Of a stretch of DNA of 57,681 nucleotides, positions 8,664-15,944 are shown piece by piece; position 1 is the first letter of the stretch, and every line of letters begins with the position of its first letter. The stretch comes from a virus, in the IMG/VR virus record IMGVR_UViG_3300010403_000007, positions 1 through 57,681 of that record, one strand, 5' to 3'. The translations under genes were made by a program, and so were the position numbers. The notes beneath the pieces are model-generated. The model had not been told where the DNA came from, did no database searches, and saw nothing but the letters and a program-made list of their open reading frames with translations.

Positions 8664-8835
8664 CGTCGGGTCCTCTCAGCGTTTGCAGGCCCCAGATGAG
8701 GGCGTCTACATCTTCGGCGGTCAGGAACGCCCCGCCGTTACGATCCTTGGCCTGCTTCAGCTTCAGGGTGGCTTGGGCGAACCGAGCCACCTTCCCCGCC
8801 GCGACCGCCAGGGCGTCCCGTTCCTTCTCGTCCAC
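8608..8835 (-). CDS. Small hypothetical protein overlapping the Mu F gene start
   Basis: 75 residues from GTG. The 3' end overlaps the Mu F gene by 56 bases. The N-terminal half looks like an amphipathic helix (KVARFAQATLKLKQAK) and the C-terminus is Arg/Ala-rich, perhaps only out-of-frame coding. I recognise no family. It fills an otherwise empty 250-base gap between the portal-side gene and Mu F. Confidence 0.5.
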   Translation of the reverse strand: MDEKERDALAVAAGKVARFAQATLKLKQAKDRNGGAFLTAEDVDALIWGLQTLRGPDDADTGAAARRRRAAAGGR

Positions 8836-8912
8836 GGTTCACCTCTGCGAGGGCGAGTGCCAGACAGCGCCGACGATACGAGCGGTGTCGGCGAGAAAGC
8901 AGGACAGCCACC

Positions 8913-9158
8913 TCACGCCCAGATCCAGACGGCCAGCAGCGCCAGGATGGCGAGCAGGAGGAGGCTGAGCACGAAGGCGGTCTTGCTGTGGCGCGAGCAC
9001 GGCAGGTCTTCGGCATGCACGGGCGCGTTGTTGAGGGCGGCGACGACCCGGGCGGCGTGCAGCGCGGAGAACATCACGCCGATGTATTCGTCACCGTCGT
9101 AGAGGTTCTGCGGCTGGTGGTGGCCGACCCGGTAGCGGGGAGCCTGTTCGGGCGCCAT
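8913..9158 (-). CDS. Small tail-anchored membrane protein
   Basis: 81 residues starting MAPEQAPRYRV, with a C-terminal hydrophobic helix of about 20 residues (VLSLLLLAILALLAVWIW) and a short soluble N-terminus that would face the cytoplasm. The start is preceded by the 13-base motif (9168-9180) and a GACGAG stretch. It lies between portal and Mu F. No known function. Confidence 0.65.
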   Translation of the reverse strand: MAPEQAPRYRVGHHQPQNLYDGDEYIGVMFSALHAARVVAALNNAPVHAEDLPCSRHSKTAFVLSLLLLAILALLAVWIWA

Positions 9159-9167
9159 CTCGTCGTC

Positions 9168-9180
9168 GTTTTCGATCATG
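9168..9180 (+). repeat. Dispersed 13-base motif GTTTTCGATCATG
   Basis: An exact copy placed between the portal stop (9176) and the start of the next gene. In the leftward sense it is followed by GACGACGAG and ATG, the same context as the copy at 53885. Confidence 0.9.
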
Positions 9181-11113
9181 GAATGAGGTCCCCTCGGGCT
9201 TCGTTCAGGGCGGCCTTCAGCCACTCCCTTTCGTGAGTGAGGCCGCGCTGGAGCAGGACGGTGCAGTAGTTCCCGAGCGTCGTCTCCAGGGCGTCCGGGT
9301 CGACGCCGAGCGTGGACGCCTGCTCCCGCACGTACGTCCATGCCCCGGCGAGCAGGGTCGGGATCCTCTCGCTGTTGGTGGTGACCCGGGTGTGCAGTTC
9401 GTGCTTAGGGACGCCGTAGCGGGCCCGGGCGGGGCCGGGCACAAGCTTGCCCCCGGCGATCTCCAGAGCACGCCGTACGGCGCTGTCAGCGGCGTAGAAC
9501 AGGGGCGTGCCATCCAGGACACCCGCCGACGCGGCGAGCGCTCCCAGTTTCTGGCCGCCGACCTTGCCCTGTGCGGCGTCTTCCGGCGACGGGAACTGGG
9601 GCAGGCTCCGCTCGCCCGCGTCGGCCGGTTCGGTACCCGCCTCGTCGTATCCGGGGTCGCCGGGCATCAGCGATTCCTCGGCTGGGGCCGCGTTCGGGTT
9701 GGCGATGGCGGGCAGGCCGAGGATCTCCTGGAAAGCGGGGTCGCTGGCGAACTGCGGCTGCGCCAGGACCAACTGCTTCATCAGGTGGTAGACCTGCTCC
9801 TTTTCGTTCGGGGCGTCGTCCTCGGTGAACGCGTTCGCCTCACGGACGGTCTTGTCGGACAGCAGGCCCTTGTCGGACAGCTGCATGGCCTGCTCCGACC
9901 GGTTCGGCCGGACGGCGAGGGGGGAGATGTCGAACCAGAGCGTGTACTGCTCCGGGTTTTCGACTCCGGCGGCACGCAGAGCGGGCTGGAAGTAGCCGAT
10001 GTTGAGGGCGTCAGCGAGCTGGATGAGCAGCGGTTCGACGTGGATTTTGATCGAGGATTCCTCGATCTGCCAGCCGGACCAGTGGTTCGCGGATCCCATG
10101 CCGGTGAGGACTTCCGGCGGGATGTCGAGGCTCATGGCCATGCGTTCGACGGCGGCCTTGCGCATCTCGATGATCTTGTCGCTGATCTGCGAGTCGAACG
10201 TCAGATGCTTGATCTTGTCGAGAGCCTCGGTCGGCACCTGCAGCGTGATCGGCACCAGCGCGGCGGCACTGTCACGCTGCTGCAGCGACGTGGCCATGGT
10301 CCGCTGCAGCAGGGCGGCGAACCCGTCGATGCCGGTCGGGCGGGACTCGCCCGGCACCTCCGGCTGCGTCGGGAAGTCGATGCCGTCAGGCAGCAGCAGG
10401 ATCCCCGCACCGGCCAGACGCGAGTCCAGCTCGGCGAAGATCCGCTTCGTGCACTGCTCCATCTCCCGGAGCACCGGAAGGATGGCCCGGACCGTGGAGT
10501 CGGCGGCGTCATACAGGCGCGGGTGCGGGTTCCATGCCCGGATCAGGAGATCCTTGGCCGGGTTCAGGGTGTAGGTGCCGCCGCCGTGGGTGATGGAGCG
10601 GCGAACGATGATCTCCTCGCCGCGCCGGTTCACCTGCGAGCTGGAGCAGACGTACCACTTGTCTTTCACGCCGAGCGGGTCCGGCGACGTGTCGTTGTAG
10701 CCTTCGGCGACGATGAACACGTCCCCGGCGGTCATCATGTTGATGCCCATCAGGCGCTGCGCCTGTGCCTTGCTGGCGGGGCTGCCGAACATCTTCTCAG
10801 CGATGGCCCGGACGCGTTCGTCGGTGGCCTCGTCGCCTACGACACCGTCCTTGGAGATGACCGCCCCGTACATGCGGCACCGGGACAGGGCGGACCCGAT
10901 CCAGTTGACGACGAATCGCATCTCGCCGCAGATGTCGTAGTGGCGCCACGCTTCCAGCTGCCAGCGGTGGTCACCGAGCTTGAACATCTGCCAGCTGGAT
11001 GCGTCTTTGAGGTCGATCGGAACGGCGGCGCCGACGAGCGCGTTGGCCGGTCGCGTGCCGGGGCCGTTCTCTCCTCCGGCCGGAACGGTCTTGCGCTTGG
11101 TCAGCAGCCCCAC
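9176..11113 (-). CDS. Portal protein
   Basis: 645 residues from GTG. Portal features: an N-terminal wing followed by the stem region with KIIEMRKAAVERMAMSLDIPPEVLTGMGSANHWSGWQIEESSIK, shown here only as a family pattern (clip/stem with LDIPPEVL and NHWS). This pattern is typical of actinophage portals. The C-terminus is acidic and then helical. It forms the dodecameric ring where DNA enters and leaves the head. The Mu F gene lies two genes downstream, as expected. The terminase is some 7 kb upstream, separated by the tRNA-like cluster, which is unusual. Confidence 0.92.
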   Translation of the reverse strand: MGLLTKRKTVPAGGENGPGTRPANALVGAAVPIDLKDASSWQMFKLGDHRWQLEAWRHYDICGEMRFVVNWIGSALSRCRMYGAVISKDGVVGDEATDERVRAIAEKMFGSPASKAQAQRLMGINMMTAGDVFIVAEGYNDTSPDPLGVKDKWYVCSSSQVNRRGEEIIVRRSITHGGGTYTLNPAKDLLIRAWNPHPRLYDAADSTVRAILPVLREMEQCTKRIFAELDSRLAGAGILLLPDGIDFPTQPEVPGESRPTGIDGFAALLQRTMATSLQQRDSAAALVPITLQVPTEALDKIKHLTFDSQISDKIIEMRKAAVERMAMSLDIPPEVLTGMGSANHWSGWQIEESSIKIHVEPLLIQLADALNIGYFQPALRAAGVENPEQYTLWFDISPLAVRPNRSEQAMQLSDKGLLSDKTVREANAFTEDDAPNEKEQVYHLMKQLVLAQPQFASDPAFQEILGLPAIANPNAAPAEESLMPGDPGYDEAGTEPADAGERSLPQFPSPEDAAQGKVGGQKLGALAASAGVLDGTPLFYAADSAVRRALEIAGGKLVPGPARARYGVPKHELHTRVTTNSERIPTLLAGAWTYVREQASTLGVDPDALETTLGNYCTVLLQRGLTHEREWLKAALNEARGDLIP

Positions 11114-11117
11114 TCTG

Positions 11118-11426
11118 TCACCCCTTCACGCGCGCGAGCGCCCCGGCAGCCGCCGACAGGACCAGTCCGAAAGCGGGCCAGAACAGCCAGGGCGAATCGC
11201 CGTAAGCGTAGATGATCGGGGTGGCGGGAATGGCGAGCCAGATGCTGATGCACCAGGGGCAAAGAAACAGGTAGGCCAGCATGTTGTGACCCCTGTCTTT
11301 GAGGGCGGTGACGAACGCGTCGCGGGGCCGGGCGGTGATCATGTCGCTGGTGATGAGCACGACGAGGCGCGCGAACGCGAGAACGTAGATGGTGAGGGCG
11401 AAAGAAAGACCGGGCATGGCCACCAT
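11118..11426 (-). CDS. DUF1360-like membrane protein
   Basis: 102 residues with three hydrophobic segments and the CPWC-I-S-I-W motif at the start of the second, which is characteristic of DUF1360 membrane proteins found in actinophages and their hosts. Start at 11426 or the in-frame ATG three codons on. Located just upstream of the portal. Its role is unknown; a membrane effect on the host is only a guess. Confidence 0.7.
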   Translation of the reverse strand: MVAMPGLSFALTIYVLAFARLVVLITSDMITARPRDAFVTALKDRGHNMLAYLFLCPWCISIWLAIPATPIIYAYGDSPWLFWPAFGLVLSAAAGALARVKG

Positions 11427-11467
11427 CGTAGGTGGTCATGCCCGGTCCCGGGTGTGCTGGTGTTGCC

Positions 11468-11644
11468 TCAGGTGAGGTACGTCAACGCAAGGCCGACGCC
11501 GGTCGCCGCGAGCACGACCATTCCGGCCAGGGCGACGGCTACGACTGCGCATCCGTCGAACGTCGACCGGGTGGTGCCGCCCCACTTCGGGGCCGGTGGC
11601 TTACGCCCGTGGCTGGTCTTGCGCGGTTGCGGCTTGCGGGCCAT
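11468..11644 (-). CDS. Small single-pass membrane protein
   Basis: 58 residues: a basic N-terminus (PRKTSHGRKPP) followed by one helix (CAVVAVALAGMVVLAATGVGLAL). The start overlaps the stop of the secreted protein upstream (TGATG), so the two are coupled. No family recognised. Confidence 0.6.
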   Translation of the reverse strand: MARKPQPRKTSHGRKPPAPKWGGTTRSTFDGCAVVAVALAGMVVLAATGVGLALTYLT

Positions 11645-12051
11645 CAGAGCGCGCAGATGGAGGTGATGCGGTCGTTCCAGCCGTTCGCGAAACCGCCGCC
11701 GGACACGGCCAGGTCGTTGTCGCTGAAGTTGCCGGTCTTGCCGATGTTGGAGCCGCCCCCGGCGAGGTCGAAGAACGTCATGGGGCCGCCGATGCTGCTC
11801 ATCGTGGACAGGATCGACGAGGTCTTGTTGTCGATGCCGGACGAGAAGACGACACAGTGTCCGGAAGCGGCCCGCACCTGGCTGTACGACCACTTGTACA
11901 TGTTGCCGCTGTAGTTCCGGTCCACCCAGAAGCAGACGTAGCCGCCGGTGGGGCAGTCGGCGGCGGATGCCTGTGCGGGGGTGGCGGTGAAGCCGATCGC
12001 GGCGATGGCGAGGGCGAGGACCGCGAGGACCCTCATGATCTTGTCGTGCAT
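11644..12051 (-). CDS. Secreted peptidase-inhibitor I36-like (beta/gamma-crystallin) protein
   Basis: 135 residues. A signal peptide is clear (MRVLAVLALAIAAIGF, then an A-x-A type site near TPAQASA). The mature part begins CPTGGYVCFWVDRNYSG, the Cys-rich pattern of the I36 inhibitor/beta-gamma crystallin fold known from Streptomyces metalloproteinase inhibitors, and has four cysteines for disulfides. It would act outside the cytoplasmic membrane. It may protect virions or phage proteins from host secreted proteases, or it may be a host-derived moron. Function is inferred. Confidence 0.72.
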   Translation of the reverse strand: MHDKIMRVLAVLALAIAAIGFTATPAQASAADCPTGGYVCFWVDRNYSGNMYKWSYSQVRAASGHCVVFSSGIDNKTSSILSTMSSIGGPMTFFDLAGGGSNIGKTGNFSDNDLAVSGGGFANGWNDRITSICAL

Positions 12052-12080
12052 TGGTTCTCCTCCTGTGAGGTGAGCTGACG

Positions 12081-12362
12081 TCAGCTCCGGATTTTTACAC
12101 CCCGCACGATGTTGGTGCAGGACGGGCAGGTGTTGTACGGGCCGGTGTGCTGGATCTCGTCGGCGGGGTAGAAGGTGCCGCACCGGCCGCATTTCTCGGC
12201 GGTGGACGGCGGGAACATCCGTACGACGAACGCGGCGATCCGGTCGGCGGCGGTTTGGACCCCGTCGATTTCGGTGATGCCGCAGCAGCTGCACGGGCCG
12301 CTTTCGGTCACTTCTTCGTTGATGACGTCCTTGACGAAGGCGGTGAATTCTTCGGGGTTCAT
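12081..12362 (-). CDS. Zinc-ribbon-like small protein
   Basis: 93 residues with three Cys pairs (CSCC, CGRC, CPSC) arranged as in treble-clef or zinc-ribbon proteins, and a helical N-terminus (EEFTAFVKDVINEEV). It is probably metal-binding. Target unknown. It is second in the operon from the promoter at 12544-12573. Confidence 0.65.
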   Translation of the reverse strand: MNPEEFTAFVKDVINEEVTESGPCSCCGITEIDGVQTAADRIAAFVVRMFPPSTAEKCGRCGTFYPADEIQHTGPYNTCPSCTNIVRGVKIRS

Positions 12363-12383
12363 GGTGGGGGTCCTCTTTCGGGG

Positions 12384-12512
12384 TCAGCGGTTGCGGATCT
12401 TGGTGATCAGGAAGAAGAGGCCGATGAGGGCCGGGCCGAGGAGGAGCGTCCACGGGTGGTCGAGTTGCCATTCGATCAGTGCACACCTGCTGAAGAGGAT
12501 GTCCCAGTTCAT
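12384..12512 (-). CDS. Very small membrane protein
   Basis: 42 residues, beginning MNWDILFSRC, with one C-terminal hydrophobic helix (WTLLLGPALIGLFFLI) and a basic tail. It has a GGGAG ribosome site, and the start is about 24 bases from the predicted transcript start. It is the first gene after the promoter at 12544-12573. No function recognised. Confidence 0.55.
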   Translation of the reverse strand: MNWDILFSRCALIEWQLDHPWTLLLGPALIGLFFLITKIRNR

Positions 12513-12543
12513 TTCGGCTCCCTTTGTCGGTCTGTCCGTGGAC

Positions 12544-12585
12544 AGCATACAGCCCCCTTGACGTGAATGTCAAGGGGGCTGTATG
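12544..12585 (-). promoter_or_regulatory. Leftward promoter inside a 17-bp perfect palindrome
   Basis: A 17-base-pair perfect inverted repeat (12546-12562 with 12569-12585, 6-base loop). It contains on the minus strand -35 TTGACA and -10 TATGCT, 18 bases apart, and its core is TTGAC-N6-GTCAA, shared with the promoters at 100 and 56653. Seven bases after the -10 comes GACAG, the conserved start region. It lies directly after the stop of the gene at 12592, so the same DNA may also act as terminator hairpin for that gene. Confidence 0.8.
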
Positions 12586-12591
12586 GGCCGG

Positions 12592-13344
12592 TCAGAAGGC
12601 GACGTCGTCGTCCTCGTCGTCGACCAGCTGCAGGCCCAGCGAGGTGCCGAACGGCCGCTTCCAGGTAGCCTCCCCCAGCTCCTCCGGCTGGACGTAGACG
12701 GACTTCGCGCCCGCCAAGTGCGCAGCGGCAGCCCGCTTGATCTTCTCGTCGTCGTCACCCTCGAACACCGGCACCGAGATGCGGGTGAAGCCGGTCACGG
12801 GCACGTCGACGGTCTTGGTGTGCAGGGCGGGCAGCGTACCCAGACCCATCTCGTCGAGCGTGTGGGCGGCGTAGGCGTAGCCCCAGTAGTGCTCGGTGAT
12901 GGCCGCCTTGAAGAACGCGACGATGGCTTCCTTCAGTTCGGCGAGGGTCATCTCCTCCGGCTGGAGGTCGTCGGGGACGTCGGCGGGGCCGCTGTAGAAC
13001 GTGACGTCGTGCAGGTCGGGAACGGCGACCTGGAACGCCCGGACGCAGCCGGTCCCGTCGATGATGCCGGTGTCCAGGGTGCGCTGGATGGCGGCGGTGA
13101 ACTTGGCGTGCGCCTCGGTCCGGCTGCTGGCCTTGATGGTGGCGCCGATGACGCCGGTGATGGGCGTGTTCACCTGGTAGGTGGCGCTGCCGGTGACGGG
13201 TGTCGCGCCGAGGCGGATCAGGTTGGTGTTGAGCCAGGTCCGGTCGATCTTGGTGTTGTAGGCGGCGCTGGCGGCGGCCTCGCTGAGGGTGGCGCGGAGC
13301 TGGCTCGCGGCGACGGCCTCGTCGTAGTCGTCGGGCTCGGTCAT
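12592..13344 (-). CDS. Hypothetical protein
   Basis: 250 residues, good coding character and its own promoter (13365-13382) and ribosome site (GGAGGAG). It begins MTEPDDYDEAVAASQ and ends in a strongly acidic tail (VDDEDDDVAF). A Tyr/Trp cluster (EHYWGYAYAAH) lies in the middle. I recognise no family. It is first downstream of the tRNA-like cluster and transcribed away from it. Confidence 0.6.
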   Translation of the reverse strand: MTEPDDYDEAVAASQLRATLSEAAASAAYNTKIDRTWLNTNLIRLGATPVTGSATYQVNTPITGVIGATIKASSRTEAHAKFTAAIQRTLDTGIIDGTGCVRAFQVAVPDLHDVTFYSGPADVPDDLQPEEMTLAELKEAIVAFFKAAITEHYWGYAYAAHTLDEMGLGTLPALHTKTVDVPVTGFTRISVPVFEGDDDEKIKRAAAAHLAGAKSVYVQPEELGEATWKRPFGTSLGLQLVDDEDDDVAF

Positions 13345-13364
13345 GCTGTCTCCTCCTGAAGTAA

Positions 13365-13382
13365 CTGTCTATGCATAGCATA
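13365..13382 (-). promoter_or_regulatory. Leftward promoter, TATGCT-N7-GACAG class
   Basis: Minus strand -10 TATGCT (rc of 13377-13382), seven bases, then GACAG (rc of 13365-13369), followed by the ribosome site and start at 13344. No good -35 at 17 bases. The -10/start spacing matches the other promoters of this family. Confidence 0.6.
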
Positions 13383-13479
13383 CACCATGCGTCAATCTCA
13401 CTACCCGTATACCGTTTCCCGGGCCATCTCAAAAACTGGGATGTAGGGCCGTGAAAAACGGCACCCGTTTAACTCTGTG

Positions 13480-13554
13480 TGACACGGCCGGGATTCGAAC
13501 CCGGACCTTCCCCCTTCTTCGCCAGGGGACGCTCTCCCGTTGAGCCACCGTGCC
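13480..13554 (-). tRNA. tRNA-like gene 1, abnormal anticodon loop
   Basis: 75 bases. Acceptor GGCACGG/CCGTGTC (7 bp), D arm GCTC/GAGC, T arm CCGGG/CCCGG with loop TTCGAAT, discriminator A, no encoded CCA. With normal flanks, the anticodon stem TCCCC/GGGGG encloses a 10-base loop (TGGCGAAGAA). An alternative register, CCCCT/AGGGG, gives 8 bases. Neither gives a 7-base loop with U33, so no anticodon can be assigned. Confidence 0.7.
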
Positions 13555-13556
13555 AT

Positions 13557-13659
13557 GAATCCCCTCGGGGCGGTTCGCTACCGGCCTGCCGTTGAGCCCG
13601 TGATCTCCGGCGGGTCTCCGCACTCCGGCGGTGAGGCTGCCGTTCGACCGAGGGGATTC
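13557..13659. other. Long hairpin element between tRNA-like genes
   Basis: A perfect 12-base-pair inverted repeat (13557-13568 with 13648-13659) encloses 79 bases rich in smaller complementary segments and a repeated CTCCGGCGG. It has no tRNA T-loop. A structured RNA or processing element is possible. Confidence 0.45.
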
Positions 13660-13708
13660 GCCATGATCCCGCAGGGGCGCGAGCCCAGGGCGCTGGGGAT
13701 GATGAACG

Positions 13709-13781
13709 TGCCCCGAGCAGGAATCGAACCTGCTGTCCCCACCCCAGGCGAGCCCTGAGGGGAGCATTGACCAACCGGGGC
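13709..13781 (-). tRNA. tRNA-like gene 2, abnormal middle arms
   Basis: 73 bases. Acceptor GCCCCGG/TCGGGGC (one G-U) and T arm GCAGG/CCTGC with loop TTCGATT are sound. The D region lacks a convincing stem. The anticodon region folds best as CCTCAGG/CCTGGGG around a 5-base loop (GCTCG). A forced 7-base loop would read CTC but has G at position 33. Identity is uncertain. Confidence 0.6.
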
Positions 13782-13789
13782 CACCCTGC

Positions 13790-13900
13790 TCACGGCCTAC
13801 GACGGCCAGCAGGGCGACGGTTCAGGAACCAATTCCAGGTGACCAGCGGCGGCGTGCACCGCTTCCCCGACTTCGGGGTCTTGGCCGGACCCTTAGACAT
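13790..13900 (-). CDS. Possible small basic protein
   Basis: 36 residues, starting MSKGPAKTPKSGKRC, with start codon overlapping the DUF397 gene stop (ATGTCTAA). Very basic, with one Trp pair. It ends nine bases from tRNA-like gene 2. No ribosome site separate from the upstream gene, so it would depend on coupling. Weak call. Confidence 0.35.
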   Translation of the reverse strand: MSKGPAKTPKSGKRCTPPLVTWNWFLNRRPAGRRRP

Positions 13901-14081
13901 CGAACTCGCCCGCCTTGACGCCCTCCACGAACGCCGCCCACTCGTCCCGGGTGAAGTAGACCCTGTACTCGGGCTGCTTGGAGTTGCGAACGATGAAGTG
14001 CCCGTGCTGCTGCGACTCCGCGACCTCAACACAGTTGTTGCCGCCGTTGCCGTTGCTCCGGCTCGACTTCCGCCACTCCAT
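13893..14081 (-). CDS. DUF397 domain protein
   Basis: 62 residues that cover a complete DUF397 domain: it begins WRKSSRSNG-N, then NNCVEVA, then VRNSK, and ends W-AAFVEGVKAGEFD. In actinobacteria these small proteins are nearly always partners of XRE-family regulators and are linked to development. Here the gene is coupled to its upstream neighbour (TGATG) and no XRE partner is next to it. It was probably acquired from the host and could titrate a host regulator. That role is inference. Confidence 0.88.
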   Translation of the reverse strand: MEWRKSSRSNGNGGNNCVEVAESQQHGHFIVRNSKQPEYRVYFTRDEWAAFVEGVKAGEFDV

Positions 14082-14203
14082 CAGCTGTCCTTCCTTCGCA
14101 TCGGGTCGGACAGCCACGCCGCCGCGTAGACGAGCTGCACGAGCAGCCACGTCAGCGTGAACCGCTTGTCGCCGCAGAACGTGCCGTTGTCGTAGGCGCT
14201 CAC
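14081..14203 (-). CDS. Small membrane protein
   Basis: 40 residues from a GTG that overlaps the preceding stop. One hydrophobic helix (LTWLLVQLVYAAAWL) follows a basic stretch. Its stop overlaps the start of the DUF397 gene. No family recognised. Confidence 0.5.
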   Translation of the reverse strand: MSAYDNGTFCGDKRFTLTWLLVQLVYAAAWLSDPMRRKDS

Positions 14204-14781
14204 TTGCTCTCCTCGGTCTCCACCAGCTTGTCGGCCGCGCCGCGCGCAGCGACAACCACGGCATTGCCGGTGTCGATCGCGTCCTTCAGGTGCCGCGTGA
14301 ACGCGTCCAGCAGCAGGATCGTGTCGTTCGAATCGGCGCCGTCCCACTTCGGCGCGTGCTCCAGCTCCGGAACGGCGGAGAACCGGTCCCAGTGCTCCAG
14401 CTCGAAGTGGTACGCGATCGTGCCGTCGGGCAGCTCGATACCGACGATGAAATGCCCGTCGAACATCGGGCCGTCGTCGGGGTGGTGCCGCTTCGACCGC
14501 CAGCTGTCCTTGTTGATCGCGCCGATCGTGGCGAGCACGGACGTCAGGGCGCGCCGGTGCTCATACAGCTCGTCGAACGTGTGGTAGCCGTCGGAGGTGT
14601 CGCCGGGCGCCTCGTCTTTGAACACCATCTGCCGAGGGCCGGAGACGGCCAGTGCAGGCCCCTGAAGGCTGTGAACGACGATGTCGTCGGGGCCGATCAG
14701 CTGGTCCGGATCGAACGACTCCAGCGGGGAGCCTGCGTGCCCGCCGTCGACCATGCCGTCAGCGTCGTAGGGGTCGGTCAT
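14200..14781 (-). CDS. Hypothetical protein of an actinophage family
   Basis: 193 residues. The centre has SWRSKRHHPDDGPMFDGHFIVGI and YHFELEHWDRF as recognisable blocks, followed by WDGADSNDTI. This His/Asp/Trp-rich pattern recurs in actinophage hypothetical proteins. I do not know its activity. The gene is coupled on both sides (GTGA and TGATG type overlaps) in a four-gene operon with a zinc protein, a membrane protein and DUF397. Confidence 0.6.
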   Translation of the reverse strand: MTDPYDADGMVDGGHAGSPLESFDPDQLIGPDDIVVHSLQGPALAVSGPRQMVFKDEAPGDTSDGYHTFDELYEHRRALTSVLATIGAINKDSWRSKRHHPDDGPMFDGHFIVGIELPDGTIAYHFELEHWDRFSAVPELEHAPKWDGADSNDTILLLDAFTRHLKDAIDTGNAVVVAARGAADKLVETEESK

Positions 14782-14957
14782 GACTTGTCTCCGAAGGGGG
14801 CGTTGAACCAGCCGTTGCGGGTTCCGGGCATGTTGGGGGGTCCTGCACGCATTCCGCCGGGCTTTGAGAGGTCGGCGGAGGTGTCGCAGCGGCGGCAGAT
14901 GGTGATGCCTTGGGTGAGGGGTGTTTTGCTGAATCCGCAGGCGTTGCAGTCGGCCAT
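14778..14957 (-). CDS. Small zinc-finger-like protein
   Basis: 59 residues with two CxxC pairs (CNAC and CRRC) about 16 residues apart near the N-terminus, consistent with a zinc ribbon. The C-terminus is Gly/Pro-rich. First gene of the operon leading to DUF397. Confidence 0.55.
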   Translation of the reverse strand: MADCNACGFSKTPLTQGITICRRCDTSADLSKPGGMRAGPPNMPGTRNGWFNAPFGDKS

Positions 14958-14987
14958 TTGAGGGCATCCTCCCTGGTCACGTGGGTA

Positions 14988-15050
14988 GGTTCCGGACTGG
15001 CCCGTCCACGCCGTGGCCACGGGGGGCGGTCTAGGTGCCAGTCCGGAACC
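14988..15050. other. 14-bp perfect hairpin upstream of a small operon
   Basis: Perfect inverted repeat 14988-15001 with 15037-15050 enclosing 35 bases that include a further palindrome (CCGTGGCCACGG). It lies about 30 bases upstream of the start at 14957 and 100 bases from the next tRNA-like gene. It may be an RNA-processing or regulatory structure. The flanks 15051-15147 hold nothing else I can support. Confidence 0.5.
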
Positions 15051-15147
15051 CGCCTGGCCTGCGGTGTTGCGCGCCTCCAGGGCGTTGCTGGCCAGACAGC
15101 GGAGCGCGAGATCAATCTCTGGACTGCTTTGCTCTTCTCCGCATCCG

Positions 15148-15217
15148 TGCCGTGGAGGGAGTTGAACCCTCGACTCCGGACTCTCGCCCGGCGCTGTTGC
15201 CATCCAGCTTCACGGCG
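15148..15217 (-). tRNA. tRNA-like gene 3, abnormal anticodon loop
   Basis: About 70 bases. Acceptor GCCGTG/CACGGC (6 bp; the seventh pair would be C1 with A72), D arm GCTG/CAGC with a GG-containing 8-base loop, T arm GAGGG/CCCTC with loop TTCAACT. The anticodon arm is CCGGG/TCCGG with only 6 loop bases (CGAGAG), or a 4-bp stem with 8. There is no U33, so no reliable anticodon. Confidence 0.65.
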
Positions 15218-15371
15218 GTACTTGGCAGGCCGGGGTGTCGGCTCCTCAGCGCGCTCACCCGGTTCCGTAGGTTGCGGGGGTGGGTCCCGTCCTGCCGTTC
15301 CTGTTACCAGATCACCGGGCCGCTACCCGCCTCGTCGCCGTGCACGGCTTGGACGGACAACCCGGTGTTCG

Positions 15372-15453
15372 CGCTCGGCGCGGGACTCGAACCCGCACGG
15401 CCGCACCCTCGCGGGTCGCCTTCTGCCAGACGGGCCGCCTTAGGCCCCCGAGC
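15372..15453 (-). tRNA. tRNA-like gene 4, long-variable-arm type
   Basis: 82 bases. Acceptor GCTCGG/CCGAGC, T arm GCGGG/CCCGC with loop TTCGAGT, discriminator G, and a variable arm ACCC-GCGA-GGGT (GNRA tetraloop). This points to a Leu/Ser-type layout. The anticodon arm fits as CGTCT/AGGCG with a 6-base loop (GGCAGA). The D arm competes for the same Gs as the acceptor. Identity is not assignable. Confidence 0.55.
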
Positions 15454-15643
15454 TAGGTGGGGACTTTCGCGGCCTGGATGCTCCGCAAGTAGGTCCCCTG
15501 CACTCCTGGATGGTGCACCACCTCTGGTGGCCGTCACGCCAGCTGGACCGGCGTCCTCCACGGTTCCCTCGCGTCCGTCCCTGTGCTCCCTTAAACGGGC
15601 GCTGGGGCGGTTTCACCTGCCGGGTACCGCTAACTCGTTTCGG

Positions 15644-15742
15644 TGGCGGCGAGGGCAGGGTTCGCACCTGCGTCACCGGGACGGCCCCGGCATCCTGGCT
15701 ACGGCTTCAAGCGCTCTCCACCGTGTTCTAGACGACCTCTCC
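15644..15742 (-). tRNA. tRNA-like gene 5, long-variable-arm type with encoded CCA
   Basis: About 96 bases plus GCCA at the 3' end. Acceptor GGAGAGG/CCTCGCC (one mismatch), T arm GCAGG/CCTGC with loop TGCGAAC, variable arm CCGGG/CCCGG. A CTTGAAG string would be a serine TGA anticodon loop, but the bases beside it do not pair. The best stem, ACGGT/GCCGT, gives a 14-base loop. 15454-15643 between genes 4 and 5 shows no gene. Confidence 0.5.
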
Positions 15743-15745
15743 TCT

Positions 15746-15846
15746 GGCTGACTCGACCCGCTCGACACTCCGAACCGAATCCTCTCCCGTGTGGCGGGAG
15801 GGTGACACTACGCGGGCCACACCCGACACGACGGATCGAGTCAGCC
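15746..15846. other. Long hairpin element (11-bp stem)
   Basis: Perfect 11-base-pair inverted repeat 15746-15756 with 15836-15846, starting four bases from tRNA-like gene 5. The 79-base interior has no canonical T-loop. It resembles the element at 13557-13659 in size (101 and 103 bases). Confidence 0.45.
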
Positions 15847-15860
15847 CCCGTCTCTCCGGG

Positions 15861-15944
15861 GTGTCACAAGCGCCTACGCCTGTCTCCGGGCATCTTGCCG
15901 CACCGGATTTTAGGTCCGGTACGACCTGTTGCGATACGTGACGC
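15861..15944. other. Structured element with anticodon-like hairpin
   Basis: Ends GTGTCAC/GTGACGC can form a 7-bp stem on the plus strand. Inside is ACCGGA-TTTTAGG-TCCGGT, a 7-base-loop hairpin that looks like a real anticodon arm, but no T-loop is present. Its right end overlaps the 3' end of tRNA-like gene 6 by six bases, so both could not be mature at once. Low confidence. Confidence 0.3.

Noticed and set aside
15861-15944. An ochre-suppressor tRNA on the plus strand (anticodon-like TTA)
   Set aside because: The hairpin looks like an anticodon arm, but there is no T-loop or D arm in the right place, and it overlaps tRNA-like gene 6.
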